A DNA stretch of 64,000 nt from Sphingobium sp. (GTDB lineage Bacteria > Pseudomonadota > Alphaproteobacteria > Sphingomonadales > Sphingomonadaceae): the NCBI GenBank assembly GCA_035196065.1, contig CP136575.1, positions 2,148,769 through 2,212,768 on the forward strand, read 5' to 3'. This document shows positions 1-10,776 of this stretch, piece after piece (the stretch's first letter is position 1; each line of letters opens with the position of its first letter). Position numbers and translations under genes: made by a program. A model generated the notes under the pieces. It had not been told where the DNA came from. It worked only from the letters and a program-made list of their open reading frames with translations, and did no database searches.

Positions 1-1
1 G

Positions 2-289
2 TTGCAGAAAATGGTGAAACAGCGGCGTGAATCCATCGCCCTTTACGAACAGGGCGGGCGGCAAGAACTGGCCGATCAGGAAAAAAGCGAGCTTGCCGTT
101 ATCGAAGGCTTCCTTCCCGCGCAGATGAGCGAAGAGGAAACCAACGCCGCGATCGAGGCGATCAAGGCTGAACTGGGCGCTAGCAGCGTGAAGGATATGG
201 GCCGGGTGATGGCCGAACTGAAAGCCCGCCATGCCGCTAGCCTCGACATGAGCAAGGCGAGCGCGCTGGTGAAGGCAGCGCTTAGCTGA
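2..289 (+). CDS. GatB/YqeY domain protein (C-terminal part)
   Basis: Last 95 residues of a GatB/YqeY-family protein; the gene enters from before base 1. The visible part holds the helical YqeY core (IEGFLPAQMSEEE near residue 35, KDMGRVMAELK near residue 64) and ends where the usual ~150-residue family member ends. The domain resembles the tRNA-binding tail of the GatB amidotransferase subunit, but the free-standing protein has no settled function. The TTG at base 2 is not taken as a start because the family is longer. The stop lies 12 bases before dnaG, and this order followed by rpoD is common in Alphaproteobacteria, so co-transcription is likely. Confidence 0.9.
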   Translation: MQKMVKQRRESIALYEQGGRQELADQEKSELAVIEGFLPAQMSEEETNAAIEAIKAELGASSVKDMGRVMAELKARHAASLDMSKASALVKAALS

Positions 290-301
290 CATAAGGGCTG
301 A

Positions 302-2155
302 ATGACCCTCACCCCGCAATGGCTTGATGAACTGCGCGCGCGGACAACGCTGTCCGCGTTGCTAGGCCGCAGCATGAAGCTGACCAAGGCGGGACGCGAA
401 TATAAGGGCTGCTGCCCATTCCATAATGAGAAAACCCCCAGTTTTTACGTCAATGACGAAAAAGGCTTTTATCACTGCTTTGGTTGTTCGGCGCATGGCG
501 ATGCGATCCGCTGGATGACCGACCAGCGCGGCCTATCCTTCATGGATGCGGTCAAGGAACTAGCCGAGGGTGCGGGGATGCAATTGCCGGCGCCTGACCC
601 GAAGGCCGCGGCAAAAGCGGAGCGGGCGAACAGTCTGTATGACGTCATGGCGGCGGCCCAACAATGGTTTGTCACCCAATATCAGGGGCTCGAAGGCGCA
701 GCTGCGCGTGCCTATTGCGAACGGCGCGGGCTATCGGCTGAAACAATCAAAACCTTTGGAATAGGTTTTGCCCCAGACAGTCGTGGCAAGCTGAAAGACG
801 CGCTCAAGCAGTTTGGCGAAGACAAGCTTGTCGAAGCAGGTCTGTTGATTTCGGTGGATGGCAAAGACCCTTATGATCGCTTTCGCGGCCGACTGATGAT
901 CCCTATCCGCGATCCACGCGGCCGTGTAATTGCCTTTGGCGGCCGCATATTGGGCGCGGGCGAGCCTAAATATCTGAACTCGCCCGACACGCCTTTGTTC
1001 GACAAGGGACGCACCCTTTACAATCTCGACAGGGCATCAGCGGCCTCGCGGGCTTCGGGGCGCGTGATCGTTGTCGAAGGCTATATGGACGTAATCGCAT
1101 TGGCGCAGGCCGGCTTTGAAGAAGCTGTTGCGCCGCTGGGGACCGCGCTTACCGAGCAGCAAATCGCAATGTTGTGGCGGATGGTGCCCAAACCCTTGCT
1201 ATGTTTTGATGGCGATTCCGCAGGACAGAAAGCATCATTTCGTGCAGCGGAACGTGCGCTTGGCGGCCTGAAACCGGGGAATAGCCTCGAATTTGTGACC
1301 CTGCCCGAGGGCCAGGACCCCGACGATGTAGTCCGTTCGGCAGGACCGCGCGCCTTTGCCGACCTGATCGACCAGAGCGAACCACTGGTCGATCGTGTCT
1401 GGAAAACCGAACTGGCGGCAGCACCGGTATCTACACCCGAAGACCGGGCAGGCCTTAAACAAAGGCTTGGCGTACATTTGGCCGCGATTGCCGATGGCGA
1501 AATCCGCCATCACTATGCGGAGGCATTTCGCGAACGCTTCGACATGCTATTCCGCCGCGCGACGCCCAACTTTGCGCCCTCTGCGCCGCGAAAGGGCCCA
1601 TGGCGGCCGAATACACCTCCCCCGGCCTCTGCTGAGGCAAAGGCAATCGGACATCAGGGACCGGATCTTCTCTTTCCAGCAATTCTTGCCGCACTGCTGC
1701 GAGACCCTGCGCAAATATTGCGCCATCAGGAAGTATTGGCGGGCTTTACACCGCGCGATCCCGGCCATGCGCGACTGCTTTCGGCCATGCTCGATTGCGC
1801 CCTATCGCGCCCCGCCAAAGAAATGCTTGATAGTACAGCCTTGCTTACCATATTAGGAGCAGATCTGTATAATATGGCTCAAGCCTTGTTACAGGGTAGC
1901 GGAACGGCCTTTGGGTTTAACCGTTTATCGCGTGACGAGGAATTGGCTGGGGCTGCGGCGACCAGTCAACTGGATGAAGCGATCCGGTTGATGAAGCAGC
2001 GGCCCGAGTTGGAAGCGGCACTGCAAAGGGCAACCGAATTGGCGAGCACTGATCTCAATGAAGCCAATTACGCCGAACAGCAAAGGCTGCGCCAGGAAAA
2101 GCAGGATTTTGACGCTCGTCTCGCTGCGCTTCTGCAGCGCGAGGATGCGATTTGA
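302..2155 (+). CDS. dnaG: DNA primase DnaG
   Basis: Makes the RNA primers for replication at the fork, working with the DnaB helicase. The 617-residue length is normal. An N-terminal CHC2 zinc finger is visible (Cys38, His41, Cys59, Cys62), followed by the catalytic core and the TOPRIM acidic motif VEGYMD near residue 257 with FDGDSAG near residue 303. The C-terminal ~180 residues, after a Pro-rich linker near residue 430, correspond to the DnaB-interacting region. The ATG at 302 is preceded by the purine-rich AAGGGCTGA. It follows yqeY by 12 bases and precedes rpoD by 21, so the three probably form one macromolecular-synthesis-type operon. Confidence 0.97.
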   Translation: MTLTPQWLDELRARTTLSALLGRSMKLTKAGREYKGCCPFHNEKTPSFYVNDEKGFYHCFGCSAHGDAIRWMTDQRGLSFMDAVKELAEGAGMQLPAPDPKAAAKAERANSLYDVMAAAQQWFVTQYQGLEGAAARAYCERRGLSAETIKTFGIGFAPDSRGKLKDALKQFGEDKLVEAGLLISVDGKDPYDRFRGRLMIPIRDPRGRVIAFGGRILGAGEPKYLNSPDTPLFDKGRTLYNLDRASAASRASGRVIVVEGYMDVIALAQAGFEEAVAPLGTALTEQQIAMLWRMVPKPLLCFDGDSAGQKASFRAAERALGGLKPGNSLEFVTLPEGQDPDDVVRSAGPRAFADLIDQSEPLVDRVWKTELAAAPVSTPEDRAGLKQRLGVHLAAIADGEIRHHYAEAFRERFDMLFRRATPNFAPSAPRKGPWRPNTPPPASAEAKAIGHQGPDLLFPAILAALLRDPAQILRHQEVLAGFTPRDPGHARLLSAMLDCALSRPAKEMLDSTALLTILGADLYNMAQALLQGSGTAFGFNRLSRDEELAGAAATSQLDEAIRLMKQRPELEAALQRATELASTDLNEANYAEQQRLRQEKQDFDARLAALLQREDAI

Positions 2156-2176
2156 ATATGACGGGGAAAAGATAAA

Positions 2177-4219
<2,043 letters not shown>

Positions 4220-4228
4220 AAGAAATTG

Positions 4229-4250
4229 CGGGCCCTTCGGGGCCCGTAAA
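4229..4250 (+). terminator. Hairpin after rpoD, probable terminator
   Basis: A perfect 7-bp stem, CGGGCCC at 4229-4235 with GGGCCCG at 4240-4246, is closed by a TTCG tetraloop in the very stable C(UUCG)G context. It begins 10 bases after the rpoD stop. There is no T-run directly after it (TAAACGTTCC), so termination may be incomplete or Rho-assisted; mRNA 3' end protection is the alternative. Confidence 0.6.
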
Positions 4251-4325
4251 CGTTCCATTTACGCTCTATCTGCTAAACCATCGGGCCTCTTCCCATTCAG
4301 GGTTAGGTCCGTTTCGGAGTGCATG

Positions 4326-5024
4326 ATGGAATCGATAGCAAAAGCTGCCGATCGCTATGGCGAGGATTACCTCGACAACATACTACGTTGCGGCAGCACG
4401 GAACTGGTAGCGCCGCTTCTGGCCTTTCTTTCGAAAAGCGAGACTTCGGATTCGCTGCGTCATGTCGTCAAGATCAGCAGGCCGGCACTCAAAGCCGATA
4501 TCGCGCATTACCTTAACGTCAACTTTGGTCGCCATCCTGGCCTGGTCGATTATGCTGCTGCCAAGATTGTCGATCCTGCTGCACAGAAATGGCTGACACA
4601 GGCCGTTGAAGGCTTCGCAAGCGAAAGCGACTTCCTCAACCGTTTGACGGTAGCGGCAGGGCCGATCTATCGCCAAGTCGGTCAGGAACGCGTCAACGCC
4701 ATGGCCGAAAACCAGATGCGTAGCCTTGAACTTCTGGCCAATTCGGAACGCGAAGGCTGCCCTGCCGGCGCGGTGATCGCCTTCGTTGTCGACTGGCAGT
4801 CAACACGGCCGATGGTCAATCATATCGCTGTCGAATTGTCGTTAGAGATACCAGAATGTCTCTTGCCCGCCCGCGCCGACACGATCGCGCTCATCAAGCA
4901 TTTGGCTGCAAAGCCCTCTGTGCAAAGGGCCATGGCATTTGGCAGTGATCAGGCCCTGGCCCAGCAACGCGGGCTTTGGCAGCTTATCAGTGCCCGCCAT
5001 CAGGCATTGTTGGCAGCAGGCTGA
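4326..5024 (+). CDS. Unrecognised helical protein, ~232 aa
   Basis: I do not recognise this protein. It looks soluble and mainly helical (Leu/Ala-rich amphipathic stretches throughout), with no signal peptide, membrane span or Cys/His metal motif. The C-terminal part has several alternating hydrophobic helices and a cluster of Gln/Leu (QALAQQRGLWQLISARHQALLAA). Repeated HEAT-like or DUF2336-like helical pairs would be a guess. A GGAG at 4316-4319 favours the ATG at 4326 over the adjacent ATG at 4323. It stands alone between the rpoD hairpin and the MoxR promoter, so context gives little. Codon use matches its neighbours, which argues for a real gene. Confidence 0.7.
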   Translation: MESIAKAADRYGEDYLDNILRCGSTELVAPLLAFLSKSETSDSLRHVVKISRPALKADIAHYLNVNFGRHPGLVDYAAAKIVDPAAQKWLTQAVEGFASESDFLNRLTVAAGPIYRQVGQERVNAMAENQMRSLELLANSEREGCPAGAVIAFVVDWQSTRPMVNHIAVELSLEIPECLLPARADTIALIKHLAAKPSVQRAMAFGSDQALAQQRGLWQLISARHQALLAAG

Positions 5025-5044
5025 CACCCCGCACCAAAAGCGTG

Positions 5045-5089
5045 TTGCCAAGTCTGGTAAGGCTGCTTATCGCTTAATCGTACGATTAA
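5045..5089 (+). promoter_or_regulatory. Promoter with palindromic operator before the MoxR/VWA pair
   Basis: A -35-like TTGCCA at 5045-5050 and a -10-like TATCGC at 5068-5073 are separated by 17 bases. Immediately after the -10 lies the perfect 16-base palindrome TTAATCGTACGATTAA at 5074-5089, spanning the expected transcription start. A repressor dimer bound there would block initiation. Almost the same palindrome occupies the equivalent place upstream of the nitronate monooxygenase-like gene at 58059-58076. The regulator is not identified here; a TetR-type repressor is a guess from the size and symmetry of the site. Confidence 0.6.
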
Positions 5090-5106
5090 AATGATAAGGG
5101 TTTTCC

Positions 5107-5952
5107 ATGCGCTTTGATGGCACTCAAAATTATGTCGCAACCGATGATCTGAAGGTGGCTGTAAACGCCGCTGTAAAGCTGCGTCGCCCGCTATTGGTCA
5201 AGGGTGAACCCGGCACCGGCAAGACAGTTCTCGCCCAGGAAATCGCCAAGGCGATGGATGCGCCGCTGATCGAGTGGAACATCAAATCGACAACCAAGGC
5301 GCATCAGGGCCTTTACGAATATGACGCGGTGGCCCGTCTGCGCGACAGCCAGTTGGGCGATGAACGCGTTCACGACATTCGCAATTACATCAAGCGCGGC
5401 AAGCTGTGGGAGGCTTTCACATCTGAAAAGCTGCCCGTGCTGCTGATCGACGAAATCGACAAGGCCGATATCGAATTCCCCAACGATCTGTTGCAGGAAT
5501 TGGATCGGATGGAATTCTACGTTTACGAGACGCACGAAACCGTTCGCGCGGTAGAGCGTCCGGTCGTGATCATTACCTCCAACAATGAAAAGGAACTGCC
5601 CGACGCGTTCCTTCGCCGTTGTTTCTTCCACTACATTAAGTTCCCAGACCGCGAGACGATGCAAGCCATTGTCGACGTCCACTTCCCGGGCATCCAGAAG
5701 ATGTTGGTCTCGAAAGCCATGGATATCTTCTACGATATCCGTGAAGTTCCAGGCCTGAAGAAAAAGCCTTCGACATCCGAACTGCTCGACTGGCTCAAAC
5801 TGTTGTTGCACGAGGATATGCCGCTCGACGTCCTGCAGAATCGCGACCCGACCAAGGCTATCCCGCCGCTCCATGGCGCTTTGCTCAAGAACGAGCAGGA
5901 TGTGATGTTGTTCGAGCGTCTTGCGTTCATGGCGCGCCGCCAAGGCAATTGA
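5107..5952 (+). CDS. MoxR-family AAA+ ATPase
   Basis: ATPase of the MoxR group, which acts as a chaperone or metal-insertion factor together with a von Willebrand factor A partner. Walker A GEPGTGKT lies at residues 33-40, Walker B LLIDEIDKAD near 116-125, a sensor-1 ITSNNEKELPDAFLRR segment near 155-170, and the arginine-finger region follows. The length of 281 is typical. The ATG at 5107 follows ATAAGGG. The VWA gene downstream is transcribed the same way, so the two gene products probably form the usual ATPase/VWA unit; the substrate cannot be named from this window. Expression is probably set by the palindrome-bearing promoter just upstream. Confidence 0.93.
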   Translation: MRFDGTQNYVATDDLKVAVNAAVKLRRPLLVKGEPGTGKTVLAQEIAKAMDAPLIEWNIKSTTKAHQGLYEYDAVARLRDSQLGDERVHDIRNYIKRGKLWEAFTSEKLPVLLIDEIDKADIEFPNDLLQELDRMEFYVYETHETVRAVERPVVIITSNNEKELPDAFLRRCFFHYIKFPDRETMQAIVDVHFPGIQKMLVSKAMDIFYDIREVPGLKKKPSTSELLDWLKLLLHEDMPLDVLQNRDPTKAIPPLHGALLKNEQDVMLFERLAFMARRQGN

Positions 5953-5960
5953 CCCATAGA

Positions 5961-5989
5961 GTGGCTGGCAAGCTCAACTTGCCAGCCAC
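5961..5989 (+). promoter_or_regulatory. Strong intercistronic hairpin between the ATPase and VWA genes
   Basis: A perfect 12-bp stem, GTGGCTGGCAAG (5961-5972) with CTTGCCAGCCAC (5978-5989), encloses the 5-base loop CTCAA. It starts 8 bases after the ATPase stop. No T-run follows (AGCATGATTTCC), so it is not a classical terminator. An mRNA-stability element that sets different levels of the two proteins, or a partial attenuator, is more likely. Confidence 0.6.
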
Positions 5990-6032
5990 AGCATGATTTC
6001 CAAATTGATCAATCCAGCCCGGACGGTTCGAC

Positions 6033-7214
6033 ATGTTCTTCTCTTTCCTTGACGAATTGCGCGCTGCCGGCATTCCTGCTTCGTTGAAGGAGCATCTCGC
6101 CCTGCTGGAGGCGCTTGACGCTGATGTGATCGAGCAGAGCCCCGAAGAATTTTACTATCTGTCACGCGCTGTGCTCGTGAAAGACGAGGCGATGCTCGAT
6201 CGCTTCGACCAGGTATTCAACAAGGTCTTCAAGGGCCTCCTCTCGAATTACGAGAAGGCTGAGGCCGATATTCCGGAAGAATGGTTGAAGGCTGTTGCAG
6301 AGAAATTCCTGACCCCAGAAGAAATGGAAGCGATCAAATCGCTCGGTTCGTGGGAAGAGATTATGGAGACGCTGAAAAAGCGGCTCGAGGAACAGCAGAA
6401 GCGCCACGAAGGCGGCAACAAATGGGTCGGGACGGGCGGCACATCGCCCTATGGCAATAATGGCTACAACCCTGAAGGCGTCCGCATCGGGGGCGAGTCA
6501 AAGCACAAGCGTGCCTTGAAAGTCTGGGAAAAGCGCGAGTTCCAGAATCTGGACAACACCAAGGAATTGGGAACCCGCAATATCAAGATCGCGATGCGCC
6601 GCCTGCGCCGTTTCGCCCGTGAAGGGGCAGCTGACGAGCTTGATATTGACGGCACGATCCGCGGCACGGCGCGTCAGGGCTGGCTCGATATCCAGATGCG
6701 TCCGGAACGGCGCAACGCAATCAAAGTGTTGCTGTTCCTTGATGTGGGCGGTTCAATGGACCCGTTCATCAAACTCTGCGAGGAACTGTTCAGCGCGGCG
6801 ACGGCGGAGTTCAAGAATCTCGAATTCTTTTACTTCCACAACTGCGTCTATGAAGGCGTTTGGAAAGATAATCGCCGCCGCTTTGCCGAACGGACCCCGA
6901 TGTGGGAAGTGCTGCACAAATTCCCCCATGACTATAAGCTGATCTTCGTCGGCGATGCGGCGATGAGCCCTTATGAAATCAGCCATCCAGGCGGCTCGGT
7001 CGAACATTTCAATGAAGAGGCAGGCGCAGTGTGGATGCAGCGGATGGTCAATACCTATCCATCAACAGTCTGGCTGAACCCGACGCCCGAGGCGCATTGG
7101 AACTATTCGCAATCGACCAAGATCATCAAGGAACTGGTGAAGGACAGGATGTATCCCCTGACACTTGAAGGCCTTGACAGTGCGATGCGCGAATTGGTTC
7201 GCAAGAACGGCTAA
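6033..7214 (+). CDS. VWA domain protein, CoxE-like partner of the MoxR ATPase
   Basis: A 393-residue protein with a helical N-terminal half and a C-terminal von Willebrand factor A fold. The metal-site loop reads DVGGSMDP near residues 237-244 (Gly in place of the first Ser of DxSxS, a variant usual in this subfamily). FYFHNCVYEG and FVGDAAMSPYEI fit the later strands and loops of the fold. It sits 80 bases downstream of the MoxR ATPase with a stable hairpin between. The pair is an ATPase/adaptor unit of the kind used to assemble or remodel metalloenzymes; no target enzyme lies nearby. No signal peptide is visible, so it is cytoplasmic. Confidence 0.9.
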   Translation: MFFSFLDELRAAGIPASLKEHLALLEALDADVIEQSPEEFYYLSRAVLVKDEAMLDRFDQVFNKVFKGLLSNYEKAEADIPEEWLKAVAEKFLTPEEMEAIKSLGSWEEIMETLKKRLEEQQKRHEGGNKWVGTGGTSPYGNNGYNPEGVRIGGESKHKRALKVWEKREFQNLDNTKELGTRNIKIAMRRLRRFAREGAADELDIDGTIRGTARQGWLDIQMRPERRNAIKVLLFLDVGGSMDPFIKLCEELFSAATAEFKNLEFFYFHNCVYEGVWKDNRRRFAERTPMWEVLHKFPHDYKLIFVGDAAMSPYEISHPGGSVEHFNEEAGAVWMQRMVNTYPSTVWLNPTPEAHWNYSQSTKIIKELVKDRMYPLTLEGLDSAMRELVRKNG

Positions 7215-7229
7215 GGGGCTACGCCGCCT

Positions 7230-8267
7230 TTAGCTATAGCTATCAACCGCATGAAATAGCGTCGTAATCTGCGCATGTTCGCTTTCGTCCAATTCGGGAC
7301 GCCAGATATCAAAGATCAGTACCAGCCTGTTTCGGTCGCTATTGTTCCACGCCTCATGTTGGACAGTGTCATCAAAAATGATGACCTTGCCCTCCTGCCA
7401 CTCAATTGTGCGATCACCGACCCTGAAGCCACAATCAGGCGGCACCACCAATGGCAGATGGCAAATGTAGCGGCAATTGATCATGCCCGTATGCGGTGGG
7501 ATCCGCGCACCAGGGCGAAGCAGCGACAACATCACTGACGGCGCGCGTCGTCCGATATGGCATAAAGGGATATGCCGCATCACGGCATCGAACAATTTCG
7601 GGCAAAGCGCGACATGGTCGTCGACCGCAGCGCCATTTTCCCAAAGGAAAAGCGTGCTCCAGTCCGGATTTTCGAGCATGCCATGCACATCACCCTGGGG
7701 CCGTTGCAGATCGCGTTTCACATAGGGGCGAAAATCGGCATGCCCTTCGAGCAAAGCAACCGCCTCATCACGCAGGGCCGGAAACTCGGCTTCCAATTTG
7801 GAAACCCAATCAAAGTTCGCAGGATCAGCGAACTGTACATAAGGCAGTTCGGGATAATAATGCACCAGCGGGGTCTGCGGAAACTGACGATACTCCGGCG
7901 GCCGTTCGCGTTCTCCCAGCATCATTTCCAGCGATTTCTGGAATCTGGGATGCCGGTTTGCGACGGAGAAGCCAGCTGCATCCAGCGAAGCAAGCAGATG
8001 ATCGCGGAAACGAGCGTCAAACCATGCGCTCATCCGCGCGCAGCGCTCGGCCGCGTCTGCTTCCGTCCGGTTGCTGGCACCGCGTTGTTGGATCAAGCGT
8101 GCAATCGCGCGATAAAAGCTCGCTGCCGCCTTTCCATCCCCGGCATGAAAGCGGCCGTCAGCCTTGGCGAGCATGGCTTCGAGATCGAAATGATTGCTCT
8201 GCAATCGCGCATCCGCTTCGGCATCGGAAATCGCCGGAACGGGAACCGGAGGATGACCTTGCATCAT
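7230..8267 (-). CDS. TPR-like plus aspartyl/asparaginyl beta-hydroxylase domain protein
   Basis: Fe(II)/2-oxoglutarate-dependent oxygenase of the AspH type. The C-terminal catalytic part shows His259 in PHTGMIN (the family has H-x-G rather than H-x-D) and the distal His304 in HEAWNNS, followed by an Arg-containing RLVLIFDIWRPEL that would hold 2-oxoglutarate. The first ~120 residues are helical and TPR-like. The ATG at 8267 overlaps the TGA of the MFS gene (ATGA), suggesting translational coupling; an adjacent ATG at 8264 and a longer reading frame to 8309 are alternatives. It is the last gene of a four-gene minus-strand operon. The substrate is unknown. Confidence 0.87.
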   Translation of the reverse strand: MMQGHPPVPVPAISDAEADARLQSNHFDLEAMLAKADGRFHAGDGKAAASFYRAIARLIQQRGASNRTEADAAERCARMSAWFDARFRDHLLASLDAAGFSVANRHPRFQKSLEMMLGERERPPEYRQFPQTPLVHYYPELPYVQFADPANFDWVSKLEAEFPALRDEAVALLEGHADFRPYVKRDLQRPQGDVHGMLENPDWSTLFLWENGAAVDDHVALCPKLFDAVMRHIPLCHIGRRAPSVMLSLLRPGARIPPHTGMINCRYICHLPLVVPPDCGFRVGDRTIEWQEGKVIIFDDTVQHEAWNNSDRNRLVLIFDIWRPELDESEHAQITTLFHAVDSYS

Positions 8268-9550
8268 TGCTTGTCCAGTTCGCGGTTGAGATGCAGGCTC
8301 GCCCGCCAAAAGAAGAAAGACGGGATCAACCCTAGCAAGGCTGCACCATAAAGCACCCAGCGCACGCTATCTTCACCGGCCATTGGACGGAAACCGTCGG
8401 AAAGCATTCCAAAGAACAGCGGCCCCAGCCCCAGACCGATTAGATTCTGGGCAAAGAGCAACACTGCCGCCGCCATTGCGCGTGCACGCAGCGGGACAAG
8501 ACCCTGTGCGCAGCTATAGGCTGGCCCGACATAGAGCGCGTTCAATAAGGTCGGCACCATGATCAGGATCAACGACAGCCACCATTGTTCAACCCAATAG
8601 GACCAGATGGCGATCGGTATCGCGACGATCATCCCAATGGCAGGCGCCGTCAGCACATGGCGCCGGTTTTCTTTGCCGAAACGATCAGCCAGATAGCCGC
8701 CCGCCCAGGTACCGGCGATACCGGCGATGCCGCCGCCAATTCCAAACCAGAAACCGACTTCTCCGGGGGACAATTCATGCGTGCGCTGGAAGAAAATTGT
8801 CGTCCAGGTTGCCTTGCCATAGCTGAGGAAAGCTGCGGCAGCACCGGCAATTGCCATCAGCACAAAGGCGCGCGACTTCAAAATTTCCTTCAACGCTTCT
8901 TGCGTCGAAATTGCCGGCTTGGGTGTGGCCGCCTGCATCTGGGCACTGAAACGCGGATCGCGCAGCACGACCAACACGATCACCGCCAGCAAAATTCCTG
9001 GTAAGCCGGCCACCAGAAAGGCGGTGCGCCAGCCATAGGCATCTGCCACCAATCCGCCGATCAACATGCCCAGCAATGAACCGATCGGAATACCCAGCGA
9101 ATAGAAGGAGATCGCCGAGGCCCGTTTTTCTGGCGGCGCCAGGTCCGCAATCAGGGAATGTGCTGCTGGCGTGCAGCCTGCTTCGCCCACGCCAACACCG
9201 ATGCGCGCCAACAGCAATTGCACGAAATTCTGGGCCATACCGCACAGCGCGGTCATGCCCGACCAGATAACCAGCGCAACTGAAATGAGCCTGACACGGT
9301 TGGTCGTCGGCTTATCGGCATAGCGCGCAATCGGAATACCCAAGAACGTGTAAAAGGCGGCAAAGGCAATGCCCGTCATCAGGCCGATCTGGGTATCACT
9401 CAGCCCCAAATCGCGTTTGATCGGTTCCGCCAATATGTTGACGATCTGCCGGTCCAGAAAGTTGAAAATGTAAACGACCAGAAGCACCCAAAGGGTAATG
9501 CGCAATGTCGACTTGTCGGGGGCAGTCCCGGCAGGGGCAGTTGCGGTCAT
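8264..9550 (-). CDS. MFS transporter, spinster-like family
   Basis: Inner-membrane secondary transporter of 428 residues with 12 predicted spans. The first helix VVYIFNFLDRQIVNILAEPI and the motif-A region PIARYADKPTTNRVR, then RIGVGVGEAGCTPAAHSLIADLAPP, are typical of spinster-like MFS proteins common in sphingomonads. The substrate cannot be read from sequence. The ATG at 9550 is chosen because GGAGAGAG lies just upstream; it is 15 bases after the end of the NamZ-type gene. Its place between a muramidase and an oxygenase suggests uptake or export of a wall-derived or other small organic molecule, which is inference only. Confidence 0.92.
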   Translation of the reverse strand: MTATAPAGTAPDKSTLRITLWVLLVVYIFNFLDRQIVNILAEPIKRDLGLSDTQIGLMTGIAFAAFYTFLGIPIARYADKPTTNRVRLISVALVIWSGMTALCGMAQNFVQLLLARIGVGVGEAGCTPAAHSLIADLAPPEKRASAISFYSLGIPIGSLLGMLIGGLVADAYGWRTAFLVAGLPGILLAVIVLVVLRDPRFSAQMQAATPKPAISTQEALKEILKSRAFVLMAIAGAAAAFLSYGKATWTTIFFQRTHELSPGEVGFWFGIGGGIAGIAGTWAGGYLADRFGKENRRHVLTAPAIGMIVAIPIAIWSYWVEQWWLSLILIMVPTLLNALYVGPAYSCAQGLVPLRARAMAAAVLLFAQNLIGLGLGPLFFGMLSDGFRPMAGEDSVRWVLYGAALLGLIPSFFFWRASLHLNRELDKQ

Positions 9551-9564
9551 GTGGTTCTCTCTCC

Positions 9565-10776
9565 TCAATAAAGGAGAAAGCGCCGCCTCTCCTCTTCCCA
9601 CTTTTCTTCGTCGACCCGCGCCAGTGCGTCAAGCTCCATTGGCGTCGCCGCCGGATCATCGACCCACAGGCGAAGCGCCGGGCCGCCGTTGATCACATCA
9701 ATCGCCAGAACGTCATTGGTATATTCATATTTGAAATCGGCGCCGCGCCAGATCGGATAGTCAGGATAGAGGTTGCGGATCGCCTTGAATGCGAGCGCCT
9801 GCAGCCGCCATGGCTTGAATGCTGCATGATCATAAAAACCGCCCTCTGCATGGATGTGAAGTCCGTGGCATAATTTGCCCGCATGCTTATGAAAGGTTGG
9901 CTCGAACCAAATCTCGCGCAGCTTGCATCCTGCAAGCCATTCCGGCGCGAGCCTTTCCATCTCCGCTCCAACAGCGCTGGCATCAATATCGGGCGCGCCA
10001 AACAGTTCGAGCGGACGCGTTGTTCCCCTGCCCTCGCTGAGGGTTGCGCCTTCAACCATCACCGTTCCGGCATATGCGCGTGCCATGTTGAGGTTCGCCG
10101 CATTGGGGCTGGGGTTCACCCATATCCGTTCATCGGACGGCCATCCAAATCCGGGCGCGTCATCCGGGCGATACCCCTGCATCTCTATTACGCGATAATC
10201 GACATCGATCTTGAAATGGTCGATGAACCAATGGCCAAGTTCACCTAGCGTCAGACCATGGCGCATTGGGATCGGGCCCGCCCCCACAAAACTCTCCCAG
10301 CCTTCAAGCAAGGTGAGCCCTTCGACCGGACGACCTGCGGGATTCGGGCGATCAAGAACCCACACCGTCTTGCCATGGCGCGCAGCCTCTTCGAGCATGT
10401 AGAGCAACGTGGTTATGAACGTGTAGATGCGGCAACCCAAATCCTGAAGATCGATCAGCACAACATCAAAAGTCGACATCATTTGCCCGGTCGGGCGGCG
10501 TACCTCGCCATAAAGGCTGAACACCGGGATGCCGTAGATCGGATCAACATAATCATCCGATTCAACCATATTGTCCTGCTTGTCGCCTTTCAGCCCGTGC
10601 TGGGGCCCGAAAGCAGCAGTGACATTGATGTCGCCCAGCGATACCAGCGCGTCGAGCGAATGGTCCAGCCCTGCCGTGACCGAGGCCGGATGGGCCACGA
10701 GCGCAACGCGTTTGCCGGTCAGGTCGCGGCGCAATTCAGGCTCTGAGAGCAGGCGGTCGATACCGAATGTAATCAT
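9565..10776 (-). CDS. DUF1343 / NamZ-type exo-beta-N-acetylmuramidase family protein
   Basis: A 403-residue member of the DUF1343 family. The characterised relative is NamZ, which removes non-reducing-end MurNAc from peptidoglycan fragments. Characteristic blocks are VALVAHPASVT, FGPQHGLKGDKQDNM, SLYGEVRRPT, DLQDLGCRIYTFITT, DRPNPAGR and WVNPSPNAANLNMARAYAGT. No signal peptide follows the ATG at 10776, so the protein appears cytoplasmic, unlike secreted NamZ enzymes; a short upstream extension would not add one. The start overlaps the stop of the DOMON-like gene by four bases. Genes for MurNAc use (amgK, murU) are 25 kb away. Confidence 0.9.
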   Translation of the reverse strand: MITFGIDRLLSEPELRRDLTGKRVALVAHPASVTAGLDHSLDALVSLGDINVTAAFGPQHGLKGDKQDNMVESDDYVDPIYGIPVFSLYGEVRRPTGQMMSTFDVVLIDLQDLGCRIYTFITTLLYMLEEAARHGKTVWVLDRPNPAGRPVEGLTLLEGWESFVGAGPIPMRHGLTLGELGHWFIDHFKIDVDYRVIEMQGYRPDDAPGFGWPSDERIWVNPSPNAANLNMARAYAGTVMVEGATLSEGRGTTRPLELFGAPDIDASAVGAEMERLAPEWLAGCKLREIWFEPTFHKHAGKLCHGLHIHAEGGFYDHAAFKPWRLQALAFKAIRNLYPDYPIWRGADFKYEYTNDVLAIDVINGGPALRLWVDDPAATPMELDALARVDEEKWEEERRRFLLY

